Shown in pieces: positions 6,836 through 14,199 of a stretch of 33,415 bases of DNA (its first letter is position 1; each line of letters starts with the position of its first letter). Location: the NCBI GenBank assembly GCA_021299455.1, contig JAJTGQ010000022.1, positions 1-33,415 on the forward strand, in the 5' to 3' direction. The position numbers and the translations under genes are program-made. This DNA comes from Flammeovirgaceae bacterium. GTDB lineage: Bacteria; Bacteroidota; Bacteroidia; Cytophagales; Cyclobacteriaceae. Below the pieces are notes generated by a model. The model saw only the letters and a program-made list of their open reading frames with translations, made no database searches and was not told the DNA's origin.

Positions 6836-8458
6836 ATGTCTACTGGATTTTTTCACATCCCCGCACCAAAAAACGAACCCGTATTGTCATATGCACCAGG
6901 CAGCAAGGAACGAGCAGCCTTGAAAAAGGCACTCGAAGACGCACGAGCCCAAGTGATAGACGTTCCGATGTATATTGGCGCTGAGGAAGTACGTACCGAA
7001 AATAAAAAGCCACTAACAGCTCCGCACGATCATAAGCATATACTCGGCCATTTCCACGAAGGCGACAAAAGTCATGTGGAGCAAGCCATCAACGCAGCTA
7101 TGGCCGCCAAAGAATTGTGGGCGGGATTGAGTTGGGAGAACCGCGCGAGCATATTTTTGAAAGCCGCAGATTTATTGGCAGGACCTTATCGCTACAAGAT
7201 CAATGCAGCAACTATGTTGGGGCAATCAAAGAATGCTTATCAGGCAGAGATTGATGCTGCATGTGAATTGATCGATTTCCTACGCTTCAACGTCCACTTC
7301 ATGGGCGAGATTTACAATGATCAACCACAATCATCGCCCGGTGTGTGGAATCGATTGGAATACAGACCGCTCGAAGGATTTGTTTTTGCTTTGACCCCTT
7401 TTAACTTCACGGCTATTGCAGGCAATTTACCTACCAGTGCTGCACTGATGGGCAATACGGTGGTATGGAAACCAGCCAACACTCAGATCTACGCAGCAAA
7501 CGTGATCATGCAGGTATTGAAAGAGGCCGGCTTGCCGGATGGCGTGATCAATTTGGTTTACGTGACTGGCCCCGATGCTGGCGATGTCATTTTTAAAAAT
7601 AAAGATTTTGGCGGAATCCATTTTACAGGTAGTACAGGCGTGTTTCAAAATATCTGGAAGACGATTGGGCAAAATATTCATCAATACAAATCCTATCCAC
7701 GCATTGTAGGCGAAACGGGTGGAAAAGATTTTATCATGGTGCACAAGAGTGCTGATGCGAAGCAAGTGGCCACGGCCATTGCCCGTGGTGCGTTTGAATA
7801 CCAGGGGCAAAAGTGTTCAGCCGCTTCCCGTTGCTATATTCCTTCCAACCTGTGGGACGATGTGAAAAAATATTTGCTCGAAGATTTAAAGAGCATGACG
7901 ATGGGGCCAACGGAAGATTTTGGTAACTTCATCAATGCGGTCATTGACGAGAAAGCATTCAACTCTATTACGGGCTACATTGAAAAAGCGCGCCAGAACC
8001 CAATGAACGAAATCATTGCCGGTGGCAAGTACGACAAGAGTAAAGGCTATTTCATTGAACCTACAGTTGTGCTAACAAAAGACGCATCGTCACTTACCAT
8101 GTGTGAAGAGATTTTTGGGCCAGTGATTACCATTTATGTTTACCATTCCGAAAATTTTGAACAAACACTAGTGTTGGTTGATCAAACTTCTCCGTATGCG
8201 TTGACCGGCTCGATAATGGCACGCGATCGCTTTGCCGTAGAGATGGCCACCAAAAAACTCAGCAACTCAGCCGGCAATTTTTATATCAATGATAAACCAA
8301 CCGGTGCTGTTGTGGGTCAACAACCTTTTGGTGGCGCCAGAGGCAGCGGCACGAATGACAAAGCGGGAGCAAAAGTGAATCTATTGCGCTGGGTATCGAT
8401 GCGCACTATCAAAGAAACATTTGTGACACCTACAGATTATAGGTATCCGTTTTTGTAG
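6836..8458 (+). CDS. pruA: L-glutamate gamma-semialdehyde dehydrogenase (1-pyrroline-5-carboxylate dehydrogenase)
   Basis: 540 residues, the usual length for the stand-alone Bacteroidota and eukaryote-like enzyme. It oxidises glutamate semialdehyde, formed from proline or arginine, to glutamate with NAD+. Aldehyde-dehydrogenase landmarks are all present: the substrate and NAD-binding segment FALTPFNFTAIAGNLP, VVWKPANTQ, HFTGSTGVFQ, the general base Glu293 in VGETGGKDF, the catalytic Cys327 in GQKCSAASR, EIFGPVITIYVY and the C-terminal substrate-anchoring GQQPFGGARGSGTNDKAG. The ATG at 6836 gives MSTGFFHIPAPKNEPV, a typical beginning. No proline dehydrogenase (putA/prodH) gene is in this window, so the first step of proline breakdown must be encoded elsewhere. 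Confidence 0.95.
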   Translation: MSTGFFHIPAPKNEPVLSYAPGSKERAALKKALEDARAQVIDVPMYIGAEEVRTENKKPLTAPHDHKHILGHFHEGDKSHVEQAINAAMAAKELWAGLSWENRASIFLKAADLLAGPYRYKINAATMLGQSKNAYQAEIDAACELIDFLRFNVHFMGEIYNDQPQSSPGVWNRLEYRPLEGFVFALTPFNFTAIAGNLPTSAALMGNTVVWKPANTQIYAANVIMQVLKEAGLPDGVINLVYVTGPDAGDVIFKNKDFGGIHFTGSTGVFQNIWKTIGQNIHQYKSYPRIVGETGGKDFIMVHKSADAKQVATAIARGAFEYQGQKCSAASRCYIPSNLWDDVKKYLLEDLKSMTMGPTEDFGNFINAVIDEKAFNSITGYIEKARQNPMNEIIAGGKYDKSKGYFIEPTVVLTKDASSLTMCEEIFGPVITIYVYHSENFEQTLVLVDQTSPYALTGSIMARDRFAVEMATKKLSNSAGNFYINDKPTGAVVGQQPFGGARGSGTNDKAGAKVNLLRWVSMRTIKETFVTPTDYRYPFL

Positions 8459-8505
8459 AGGGATTAGCGAAGAAAAGCTTTGTAGTTCGAACCGCCAGTT
8501 GTCAA

Positions 8506-9363
8506 ATGAGCGAAACAAAAATCCAAATAGCATCTCGTGATGGGCTTCTACTGGATTCCATTTTACTGGAATCTAAATTAACAGCTAAAGGTGTTGTGCT
8601 AATGGCCGGTGGCACTGGAATCAAAAAAGAATTTTATCTCAACTTCGCCACGTACCTACAAGAACAAGGCTATCATGTGTTGCTCTTTGACTATCGAGGT
8701 ATTGGCGGATCGAAGCCTAAATCGCTACGTGGGTTCAAAGCAAAGAATCATGAGTGGGGACAAAAAGATATGGCGGCCGTCTTGGATTGGTTAGATGATC
8801 GGTATCCCTCTTTGCCCAAATTTTTAGTGGGGCATAGCGCAGGTGGTCAGCAACTGGGTATGATGGACAATCACCACAAATTCTCAAAAGCACTATTAAT
8901 ATCAAGTTCAACGGGCTATTGGAAATGGATTGCCTCACCTTACAAATATTTTACTCTTTTGGTTTGGTACGGCCTAACACCACTCATGCTTAACACTGTT
9001 GGCTACTTGCCGGCCAGTTGGTTTGGTTTAGGTGAAGATTTACCCAAAGGTGTGGCTGCGGAATGGCGAAGTTGGTGCTTAAATTCTACATACTTTGGAA
9101 AGTACTTTGGTACTGTCATTCAAAAGCAGTTTTATAGCGAAGTGAAAATACACGTGCACTTTCTCTATCCTGAAGACGACACAATTGTTACTGATAAAAC
9201 AGTGGCCAGCTTGCGCGGGTTTTACACTAGCGCCAAGACAACTACTGAAAAGATAATCCTCCGTGACCACCACTTGCAAAAAGTTGGACATCTTGGATTT
9301 TTCTCTCGCAAATCAAAAGAACAATTGTGGGGGAAGGCAGTTACATACCTTGCAGATCTTTAG
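8506..9363 (+). CDS. Alpha/beta hydrolase, COG4757-like
   Basis: 285 residues, no signal peptide, so cytoplasmic. The fold is indicated by VVLMAGGTGIKKEFY (oxyanion region), a beta strand and turn YHVLLFDYRGIGGSK and the nucleophile elbow VGHSAGGQQ with Ser111. The late acid/His region includes FLYPEDDTIVTDKTV and KVGHLGFFSRKS, giving a plausible Asp and His to complete the triad. Hydrophobic patches in the lid region (WKWIASPYKYFTLLVWYGLTP, read as two adjacent segments WKWIASPYK and YFTLLVWYGLTP) suggest an apolar substrate. The family is called a predicted alpha/beta hydrolase; the substrate is unknown. It lies 47 bp after pruA on the same strand and may share its transcript. Confidence 0.78.
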   Translation: MSETKIQIASRDGLLLDSILLESKLTAKGVVLMAGGTGIKKEFYLNFATYLQEQGYHVLLFDYRGIGGSKPKSLRGFKAKNHEWGQKDMAAVLDWLDDRYPSLPKFLVGHSAGGQQLGMMDNHHKFSKALLISSSTGYWKWIASPYKYFTLLVWYGLTPLMLNTVGYLPASWFGLGEDLPKGVAAEWRSWCLNSTYFGKYFGTVIQKQFYSEVKIHVHFLYPEDDTIVTDKTVASLRGFYTSAKTTTEKIILRDHHLQKVGHLGFFSRKSKEQLWGKAVTYLADL

Positions 9364-9409
9364 TCAAAAAATCAAAAAAGCAATCGAAGCTTACAATGGA
9401 AATCAAAAA

Positions 9410-9476
9410 AACCGTAGCAAACACTGGAGTCGAACCCCCTCTTTGTTGGCCTCCGACCAACGCTCCTTCGCATCGT
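9410..9476 (-). pseudogene. tRNA-like remnant
   Basis: On the minus strand a perfect 5-bp stem GTTGG/CCAAC closes a 7-nt loop, followed at tRNA-like spacing by GGGGGTTCGACTCCAGT, a recognisable T-loop with a broken stem. Loop position 33 is C rather than T, and no acceptor stem can be closed. It sits 8 bp beyond the 3' end of the real tRNA-Arg. I think it is a decayed or partial tRNA copy. From memory, tRNA fragments of this kind often flank small GIY-YIG endonuclease genes in Bacteroidota, but no such gene is visible here. Confidence 0.35.
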
Positions 9477-9484
9477 TTATAAGT

Positions 9485-9555
9485 AGTCTCGCCCAGAATC
9501 GAACTGGGATCAAAAGTTTAGGAAACTTCTATTCTATCCGTTGAACTACGAAACC
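9485..9555 (-). tRNA. tRNA-Arg, anticodon CCT
   Basis: 71 nt. The acceptor stem GGTTTCG pairs with CGAGACT using two wobbles. The D stem is GTTC/GAAT, the anticodon stem GAAGT/ACTTT closes the loop TTCCTAA with T33 and anticodon CCT (reads AGG), the variable loop has 4 nt and the T arm CCCAG-TTCGATT-CTGGG is perfect. The discriminator (9484) is A. CCA is not encoded. Confidence 0.92.
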
Positions 9556-9650
9556 AAAATACTTTCGGCAAAGGTATAAAAAAATATCTCCCGAGTGTGG
9601 CCTGCTACTCCAAAAAACCTCGATTCAACAAGGTAAAAGCCATTTAAAAC

Positions 9651-9658
9651 TATCTTTG
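9651..9658 (+). promoter_or_regulatory. -7 box of the ECF sigma-factor operon
   Basis: TATCTTTG matches TAnnTTTG, 58 bp before the sigma-factor ATG. No clear -33 box, so the promoter may need an activator or an alternative sigma factor. Confidence 0.4.
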
Positions 9659-9716
9659 AGGTTTGTGGAATAAAACCGATTTCACCGCTGTCTAATCCAC
9701 AAAAGTTGATTGCTCA

Positions 9717-10253
9717 ATGACCCCAGAAAGCGATGATTCATTAGTTAGAAAGTCAGTCAACGGTGATCTGGTCGCTTTTAAACTATTGGTCGATAGACAT
9801 GAAGGCAAGGTAGCCGGAGTGGTTAAGTCCATGTTGGGCGCAGCGGAGGAAGCAACAGATGTAGGCCAAGAGGTGTTTATACGTTTTTTCGAATCGTTGA
9901 AAAAGTTTCGGGGGGAGTCATCCGTAAGCACCTACCTGATTCGGATTGCAATTAATTTATCCCTCAACGAAATTAAGAAAAGAAAGAAAAGGTTCACTTT
10001 TTTCGCCATAGAGGAAGAAGGAATACACGTGCCATCTCAGGAGGAAAAAAAAGATTTAAAAGAAATGCTAGAGTATGAGTTCAATCGATTAGATCCCGAT
10101 TTTAAAGTAGTGGCCACCTTGCGCCTGATCGAAGGATACTCCACTGAAGAAACGGCCGAACTCTTACAAATACCATTGGGCACCGTACTATCGCGGCTCT
10201 CAAGGGCGCAACTAAAATTGAGAATTGGTATAGAAAAACATCTGAAACCGTAA
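9717..10253 (+). CDS. RNA polymerase sigma factor, ECF subfamily
   Basis: 178 residues, right for a two-domain ECF sigma factor. Region 2 includes SDDSLVRKSVNGDLVAF at the start, then EEATDVGQEVFIRFFESLKKF and SSVSTYLIRIAINLSLNEIKKR. The linker is charged (KKRKKRFTFFAIEEEG). Region 4 has FKVVATLRLIEGYSTEETA and the helix-turn-helix LLQIPLGTVLSRLSRAQLKL. It directs RNA polymerase to a specific promoter set. The next gene begins 4 bp after the stop, and a one-span protein in that position is the expected place of an anti-sigma factor or regulator. Confidence 0.92.
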   Translation: MTPESDDSLVRKSVNGDLVAFKLLVDRHEGKVAGVVKSMLGAAEEATDVGQEVFIRFFESLKKFRGESSVSTYLIRIAINLSLNEIKKRKKRFTFFAIEEEGIHVPSQEEKKDLKEMLEYEFNRLDPDFKVVATLRLIEGYSTEETAELLQIPLGTVLSRLSRAQLKLRIGIEKHLKP

Positions 10254-10257
10254 CACC

Positions 10258-10578
10258 ATGACCACCGAAGAAAACTATAACAATCGAATCCAGGAGATAT
10301 TATCAGAAGGAAAAGGTCAAACTTTTGGGCCTTTTTTTGCAGAGCGGGTGATCTATCACATCAGAGTGATGCAAGATCAAGTCGAGTACCAACTGTTTTC
10401 ATTTTTTAAAAAATATCAACTAGCTGCCATCGGAGTCGTGGTTGCCCTGTTGGTAACGAATATCATTCTATCAGAAACCTGGTCGGTGTCGTCCATATTA
10501 GGCTTAGAAAAAAATTTAGCAACAGATACGGTGACAGATATTTTACAGATAGACTTATATCAAGATTTAATTAAATAA
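10258..10578 (+). CDS. Small one-span membrane protein, possible anti-sigma factor
   Basis: 106 residues. The N-terminal half is cytoplasmic and polar (MTTEENYNNRIQEILSEGKG), then a single membrane span of about residues 59-76 (QLAAIGVVVALLVTNIILS) and a short extracytoplasmic tail. The position directly after an ECF sigma gene and the one-span topology are what an anti-sigma factor would have, but there is no zinc-binding His-x3-Cys-x2-Cys motif and no recognisable FecR or RseA domain. The call is therefore made on context. Genes on both sides are separated by 4 bp, so the three form one operon. Confidence 0.65.
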   Translation: MTTEENYNNRIQEILSEGKGQTFGPFFAERVIYHIRVMQDQVEYQLFSFFKKYQLAAIGVVVALLVTNIILSETWSVSSILGLEKNLATDTVTDILQIDLYQDLIK

Positions 10579-10582
10579 AGCC

Positions 10583-10984
10583 ATGACATACGAAAGAAAA
10601 AAAGCCATTTTAGTGATCAGTGCAACGTTGATCATCGGAATTTTAATTGGCATGCTAGCCACTGGAATGTTCGCCCGCCAACACTATCGCGGTTCGCGAA
10701 ACGGAACTGGCAGAGAAGACAAAGGTCGCCTAGGATTTGCGCAAAAAATCTATAGCATCACGCAAGCGGATGAAACTCAAAAAGAAAAAATGAAAGAAAT
10801 CATTGAGAGTACTACTATTGGCATCGATTCCCTTCAGCATAAAACAGATCGTGAAGTAAAAGTATTGCTGGATTCAATGATGGTAAAGATCAAACCAATC
10901 TTAAATAAAGAGCAATTCGGCCATCTAGAATCGTTTGCAAAGAGCAGAAGCGATCATGATAGGCATCATAAAAAACATAAATGA
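10583..10984 (+). CDS. Spy/CpxP-like membrane-anchored periplasmic protein
   Basis: 133 residues. An uncleaved N-terminal anchor (about residues 8-30, AILVISATLIIGILIGMLATG) precedes a helical periplasmic domain. The pattern RGRLGFAQKIYSITQADETQ (here preceded by DK) followed by KEKMKEIIESTTIGIDSL, MMVKIKPILNKEQFGHLESF and a His/Lys-rich end (RHHKKHK) resembles the Spy/CpxP and heavy-metal-resistance (LTxxQ-type) family, which senses or buffers misfolded proteins or metal in the periplasm. In an ECF operon it could be a regulator (CnrX-like) or an effector. The sequence alone does not decide. Confidence 0.65.
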   Translation: MTYERKKAILVISATLIIGILIGMLATGMFARQHYRGSRNGTGREDKGRLGFAQKIYSITQADETQKEKMKEIIESTTIGIDSLQHKTDREVKVLLDSMMVKIKPILNKEQFGHLESFAKSRSDHDRHHKKHK

Positions 10985-11043
10985 TGCGATGAATTTAGAC
11001 TCCACTCATGTAATTTCTATAACCAACTCCACTGCTGTGCGTG

Positions 11044-11051
11044 TACCTTTG
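11044..11051 (+). promoter_or_regulatory. -7 box before the beta-barrel gene
   Basis: TACCTTTG matches TAnnTTTG and lies about 95 bp before the ATG at 11146. No -33 TTTG at the right distance. It may be a weak promoter or a target of the ECF sigma factor encoded just upstream. Confidence 0.4.
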
Positions 11052-11145
11052 TGATTACAGCGGCAATTCATAACAAAATACCTTATTTCTTGGTTAAGGA
11101 AACGTTTTTAAAATAATCACTCAATCATTGAATCAAACCCAACAA

Positions 11146-14073
11146 ATGAAGAATACTTTCTATGCCCTATTATTGTTAATGGCCAGTCATTTAGCTTTTT
11201 CACAAGCTCCGGAAGCCCCCAAAGGCAATGGAAAAATCACAGGCATTGTGCGAGATTCTACAAACACTCAACCCGTTGAGTTTGCTAACATTGCGTTGAT
11301 AGACCCAAAGACAAACAAGCCAATAAATGGTTCGGTAGCCGATGAAAAAGGCAAATTTTCTATTGTAAAAATTCCGAACGGAAGTTATTTCGTTGACATT
11401 TCGTTTATCGGATACAGAACAAAAAGATTACCTATCAAGATTGCTGAGAAGAAAGGAGACATCGAATTGGGTTTTGTAACACTTAGCCCCAGCGACAAAG
11501 TGCTAAACGAAGTAGTCGTTCAAGGTCAAAAAAACCTGATTGAGGAAAAGGTGGATCGCACGATTTACAATGCCGAAAACGATGCCACAACCCGCGGAGG
11601 CGATGCCACAGACGTGCTCAAGCGAGTGCCTATGCTCTCGGTGGACCTAGACGGAAACGTGTCGATGCGCGGCAGCCAGAACATTTTGGTGTTGATTAAC
11701 AACAAGCCTTCTACCATTACGGCAAGCAGCGTGGCCGATGCATTGAAGCAGATACCTGCCGACCAAATAAAAACAGTAGAAGTAATTACATCGCCTTCTT
11801 CGAAGTATGATGCCGAGGGAACGTCCGGTATCATCAACATCATCACCAAGAAAAACACGCTGCAAGGCCTCACCTTAAACGTAGATGCAAGCGCTGGTTT
11901 GCGAGGTTCTAACTTAGGCTTAAACGGAAACTACCGTACAGGTAAGATGGGTTTTTCACTAGGCGGTTTTGGTCGTTCAAACTACAACCAACCCGGTAGT
12001 TTTACGAATAATCAATCAACCTATGAATTTAACGATTCTTTGCAAACTCGCGGACAACTGCTTTCTACAAACATTCAATCGGCAAATACGAGAGTTGCAA
12101 ATATTTTTGGTCAATACACATTGGGTTGGGATTATGATATCGACAAGAAAAACTCGTTGGCGGCATCCTTACGATATGGCTTGCGCAACAATTACAACTG
12201 GCAAGATGGCTTACGCACGAACCGCAATGGAACTGATGTTTCGCTGAGCAACGTGAATACTGATGACAAATCGGGGACTTCTGATTTCAGCTTAACCTAT
12301 ACTAAAACATTTGACAAACCTCAGCGAGAATTGAGTTTACTAGGGTTGTACAGCGTAAATAACCGTACCAACGATTTTGTTGATCAACAATTAAACGTTG
12401 TAGTGCCTCCTAGTAGAGTATTCAGAAAAAATGATAACAAGAGCAAGAACGAAGAAATGACAATACAGCTTGACTATCAGACACCCGTTGGCAAAGGATC
12501 TATTTTAGAAATGGGAGCCAAACAAATTATAAGACGTGTAAATAGCGATTTCGTCACACGGTTTGCTGATGCAGATGGAATTTATGATCCTCCAACAACT
12601 GATGTGAATTTATCCAATGCACTTTTTTACAATCAAAATGTAACGGGCGGCTATACATCTTTCACAACCCAACTTGCAAAAACACTTAGCTTGAAGGCAG
12701 GCGGCCGCTATGAGTACACCACCATCGATGCATTTAAGCGCAATAGTGAAAAATTGGAGATTCCTGACTACGGTATTTTTGTGCCCAGCATAAATGCATC
12801 AAAGCGCTTTAAAAATGGAAGCGCAGTGAAGCTGGGTTACAACCGCAGAATTCAACGACCTTCTATTCAATTTCTAAACCCCAATATACAGGGAAGCAAT
12901 CTATTGAACATCACGTTGGGAAATCCCAATTTGCAACCTGAGTTTACGAACAACTATGAATTGTCGTACAATACATTCGTAAAAGGAAGCTCCATCAGCA
13001 TTTCGAGTTTCACGAGAAATACGTTTGGCTCTATCCAACCTGTGCGCGACACTATTCCGGGTTTGCCTGGTGGCGTTCAAACCTCCTATCAAAATATTGG
13101 AAATGAAGATGCCTATGGCGCCAGCGTCTTTGCAAACGTGAGTGCGGGCAAGCTTTCCCTGAATGGTGGTGTTGATACATACTATGCCGTATTGAACAAC
13201 AACGTGACCGATCGAAGGTATAATGCAAGTAACTCAGGCTGGGTGTACAACGCGCGGTTATTTGGAAGCTATAACTTAGCCAAGGGATGGGGACTTCAGT
13301 TTTTCACTTTCTATCGTGGACGTCAGGTACAATTGCAGGGAACCCAGGGAGGATTTGGTGTGTACAGCCTCAGCCTGCGAAAAGATCTGCCGAATAAAAA
13401 AGGAAGTATTGGTTTTGGTGCCGAGAACTTCTTCTACCCATCGATCACCATTCGCAACGAACAAAATTCTCCGCTACTTAGTCAGAACATTGTTAACGAA
13501 ATTACAAACCTCAATTTCAAAGTAACATTCAGTTATCGCATTGGTAAAATGAGTATGGAGGCACCGCGCAGACGGAAGAAATCCATCAACAATGATGACA
13601 TGAAAGACGAAGGCGGTGGTGGAGATGGTGGCCAAGGTGGCGGTGGCGCACCTGCAGGAGCAGGTGGCGGTGGCGGACGCCCACAAGGTGGCCCTCCTGT
13701 AACGATTCCTTCGACTGCAAAACCTGCACAATCAACACCAGCCAAAGCTGACACAATTACATACGAGGCGGCAGGCACTTGGAATTACATCATCGAATCA
13801 CCACAAGGCGGAGTGGGTACGTTGAAAATTAAGAAAGAGGGAAGTATTTACTCAGGCACAATTGCTAGCAACCGATCGCCACGTGAAAATCCTTTGAAAG
13901 GTGTCGTATTTAAAAACAATGAGTTAAGCTTTACTTACGAAGTCAACTTTGGAGGAAACACTGCGGTAATAGCTGTCAAAGGCATTATCACCAATGATCA
14001 ATTTGCTGGCACAATGTCTGTTGGGCAATTTGGATCGTTCCCCATGAATGGGACAAGAAAGGTGGAACAATAA
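11146..14073 (+). CDS. TonB-type outer-membrane beta-barrel protein with extra C-terminal beta domain
   Basis: 975 residues from the ATG at 11146, which opens a signal peptide (MKNTFYALLLLMASHLAFSQ); a TTG 18 bp earlier is in frame but adds only polar residues. Order of parts: carboxypeptidase-regulatory domain (about 30-115, GKITGIVRDSTNTQPVEFAN), plug (about 125-245, with DATDVLKRVPMLSVD, VSMRGSQNILVLINNKPS and TSGIINIITKK), and a 22-strand-type barrel of the OMP_b-brl_3 class up to VTFSYRIGKM near 800. After the barrel comes the usual RRRKKSINNDDMKD tail, then a Gly-rich linker (about 821-850) and an additional domain (872-975) with TWNYIIESPQGGVGTLKIKK at its start and GTMSVGQFGSFPMNGTRKV at its end. 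The family functions in outer-membrane transport or assembly; the ligand is unknown. It lies downstream of the ECF operon and ends at a strong terminator. Confidence 0.88.
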   Translation: MKNTFYALLLLMASHLAFSQAPEAPKGNGKITGIVRDSTNTQPVEFANIALIDPKTNKPINGSVADEKGKFSIVKIPNGSYFVDISFIGYRTKRLPIKIAEKKGDIELGFVTLSPSDKVLNEVVVQGQKNLIEEKVDRTIYNAENDATTRGGDATDVLKRVPMLSVDLDGNVSMRGSQNILVLINNKPSTITASSVADALKQIPADQIKTVEVITSPSSKYDAEGTSGIINIITKKNTLQGLTLNVDASAGLRGSNLGLNGNYRTGKMGFSLGGFGRSNYNQPGSFTNNQSTYEFNDSLQTRGQLLSTNIQSANTRVANIFGQYTLGWDYDIDKKNSLAASLRYGLRNNYNWQDGLRTNRNGTDVSLSNVNTDDKSGTSDFSLTYTKTFDKPQRELSLLGLYSVNNRTNDFVDQQLNVVVPPSRVFRKNDNKSKNEEMTIQLDYQTPVGKGSILEMGAKQIIRRVNSDFVTRFADADGIYDPPTTDVNLSNALFYNQNVTGGYTSFTTQLAKTLSLKAGGRYEYTTIDAFKRNSEKLEIPDYGIFVPSINASKRFKNGSAVKLGYNRRIQRPSIQFLNPNIQGSNLLNITLGNPNLQPEFTNNYELSYNTFVKGSSISISSFTRNTFGSIQPVRDTIPGLPGGVQTSYQNIGNEDAYGASVFANVSAGKLSLNGGVDTYYAVLNNNVTDRRYNASNSGWVYNARLFGSYNLAKGWGLQFFTFYRGRQVQLQGTQGGFGVYSLSLRKDLPNKKGSIGFGAENFFYPSITIRNEQNSPLLSQNIVNEITNLNFKVTFSYRIGKMSMEAPRRRKKSINNDDMKDEGGGGDGGQGGGGAPAGAGGGGGRPQGGPPVTIPSTAKPAQSTPAKADTITYEAAGTWNYIIESPQGGVGTLKIKKEGSIYSGTIASNRSPRENPLKGVVFKNNELSFTYEVNFGGNTAVIAVKGIITNDQFAGTMSVGQFGSFPMNGTRKVEQ

Positions 14074-14093
14074 CGATTGCTCGTAATTCAAAC

Positions 14094-14125
14094 AAAGCCT
14101 CGGGGATTATCCTCGAGGCTTTTTA
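14094..14125 (+). terminator. Rho-independent terminator after the beta-barrel gene
   Basis: An 11-bp stem (AGCCTCGGGGA with TCCTCGAGGCT, one G-U pair) with a TTA loop is followed by a T tract. It isolates the beta-barrel gene from the alpha-2-macroglobulin gene. Confidence 0.93.
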
Positions 14126-14151
14126 TTGAACTCAATCTTCATTTTTTGGTT

Positions 14152-14182
14152 TTTGTGATCACTAATCCTTTCGCGACATTTG
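14152..14182 (+). promoter_or_regulatory. Promoter of the alpha-2-macroglobulin gene
   Basis: TTTG at 14152-14155, a 19-bp spacer, and GACATTTG at 14175-14182 (one mismatch to TAnnTTTG). This is the best -33/-7 pair in the window. It ends 17 nt before the ATG at 14200, which supports that start. Confidence 0.72.
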
Positions 14183-14199
14183 GGTAAACTCAATTACCC

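Noticed and set aside
13606..13700. GGTGGC-type repeat in the beta-barrel gene
   Set aside because: Simple codon repetition of a Gly-rich linker; not a CRISPR or mobile repeat.
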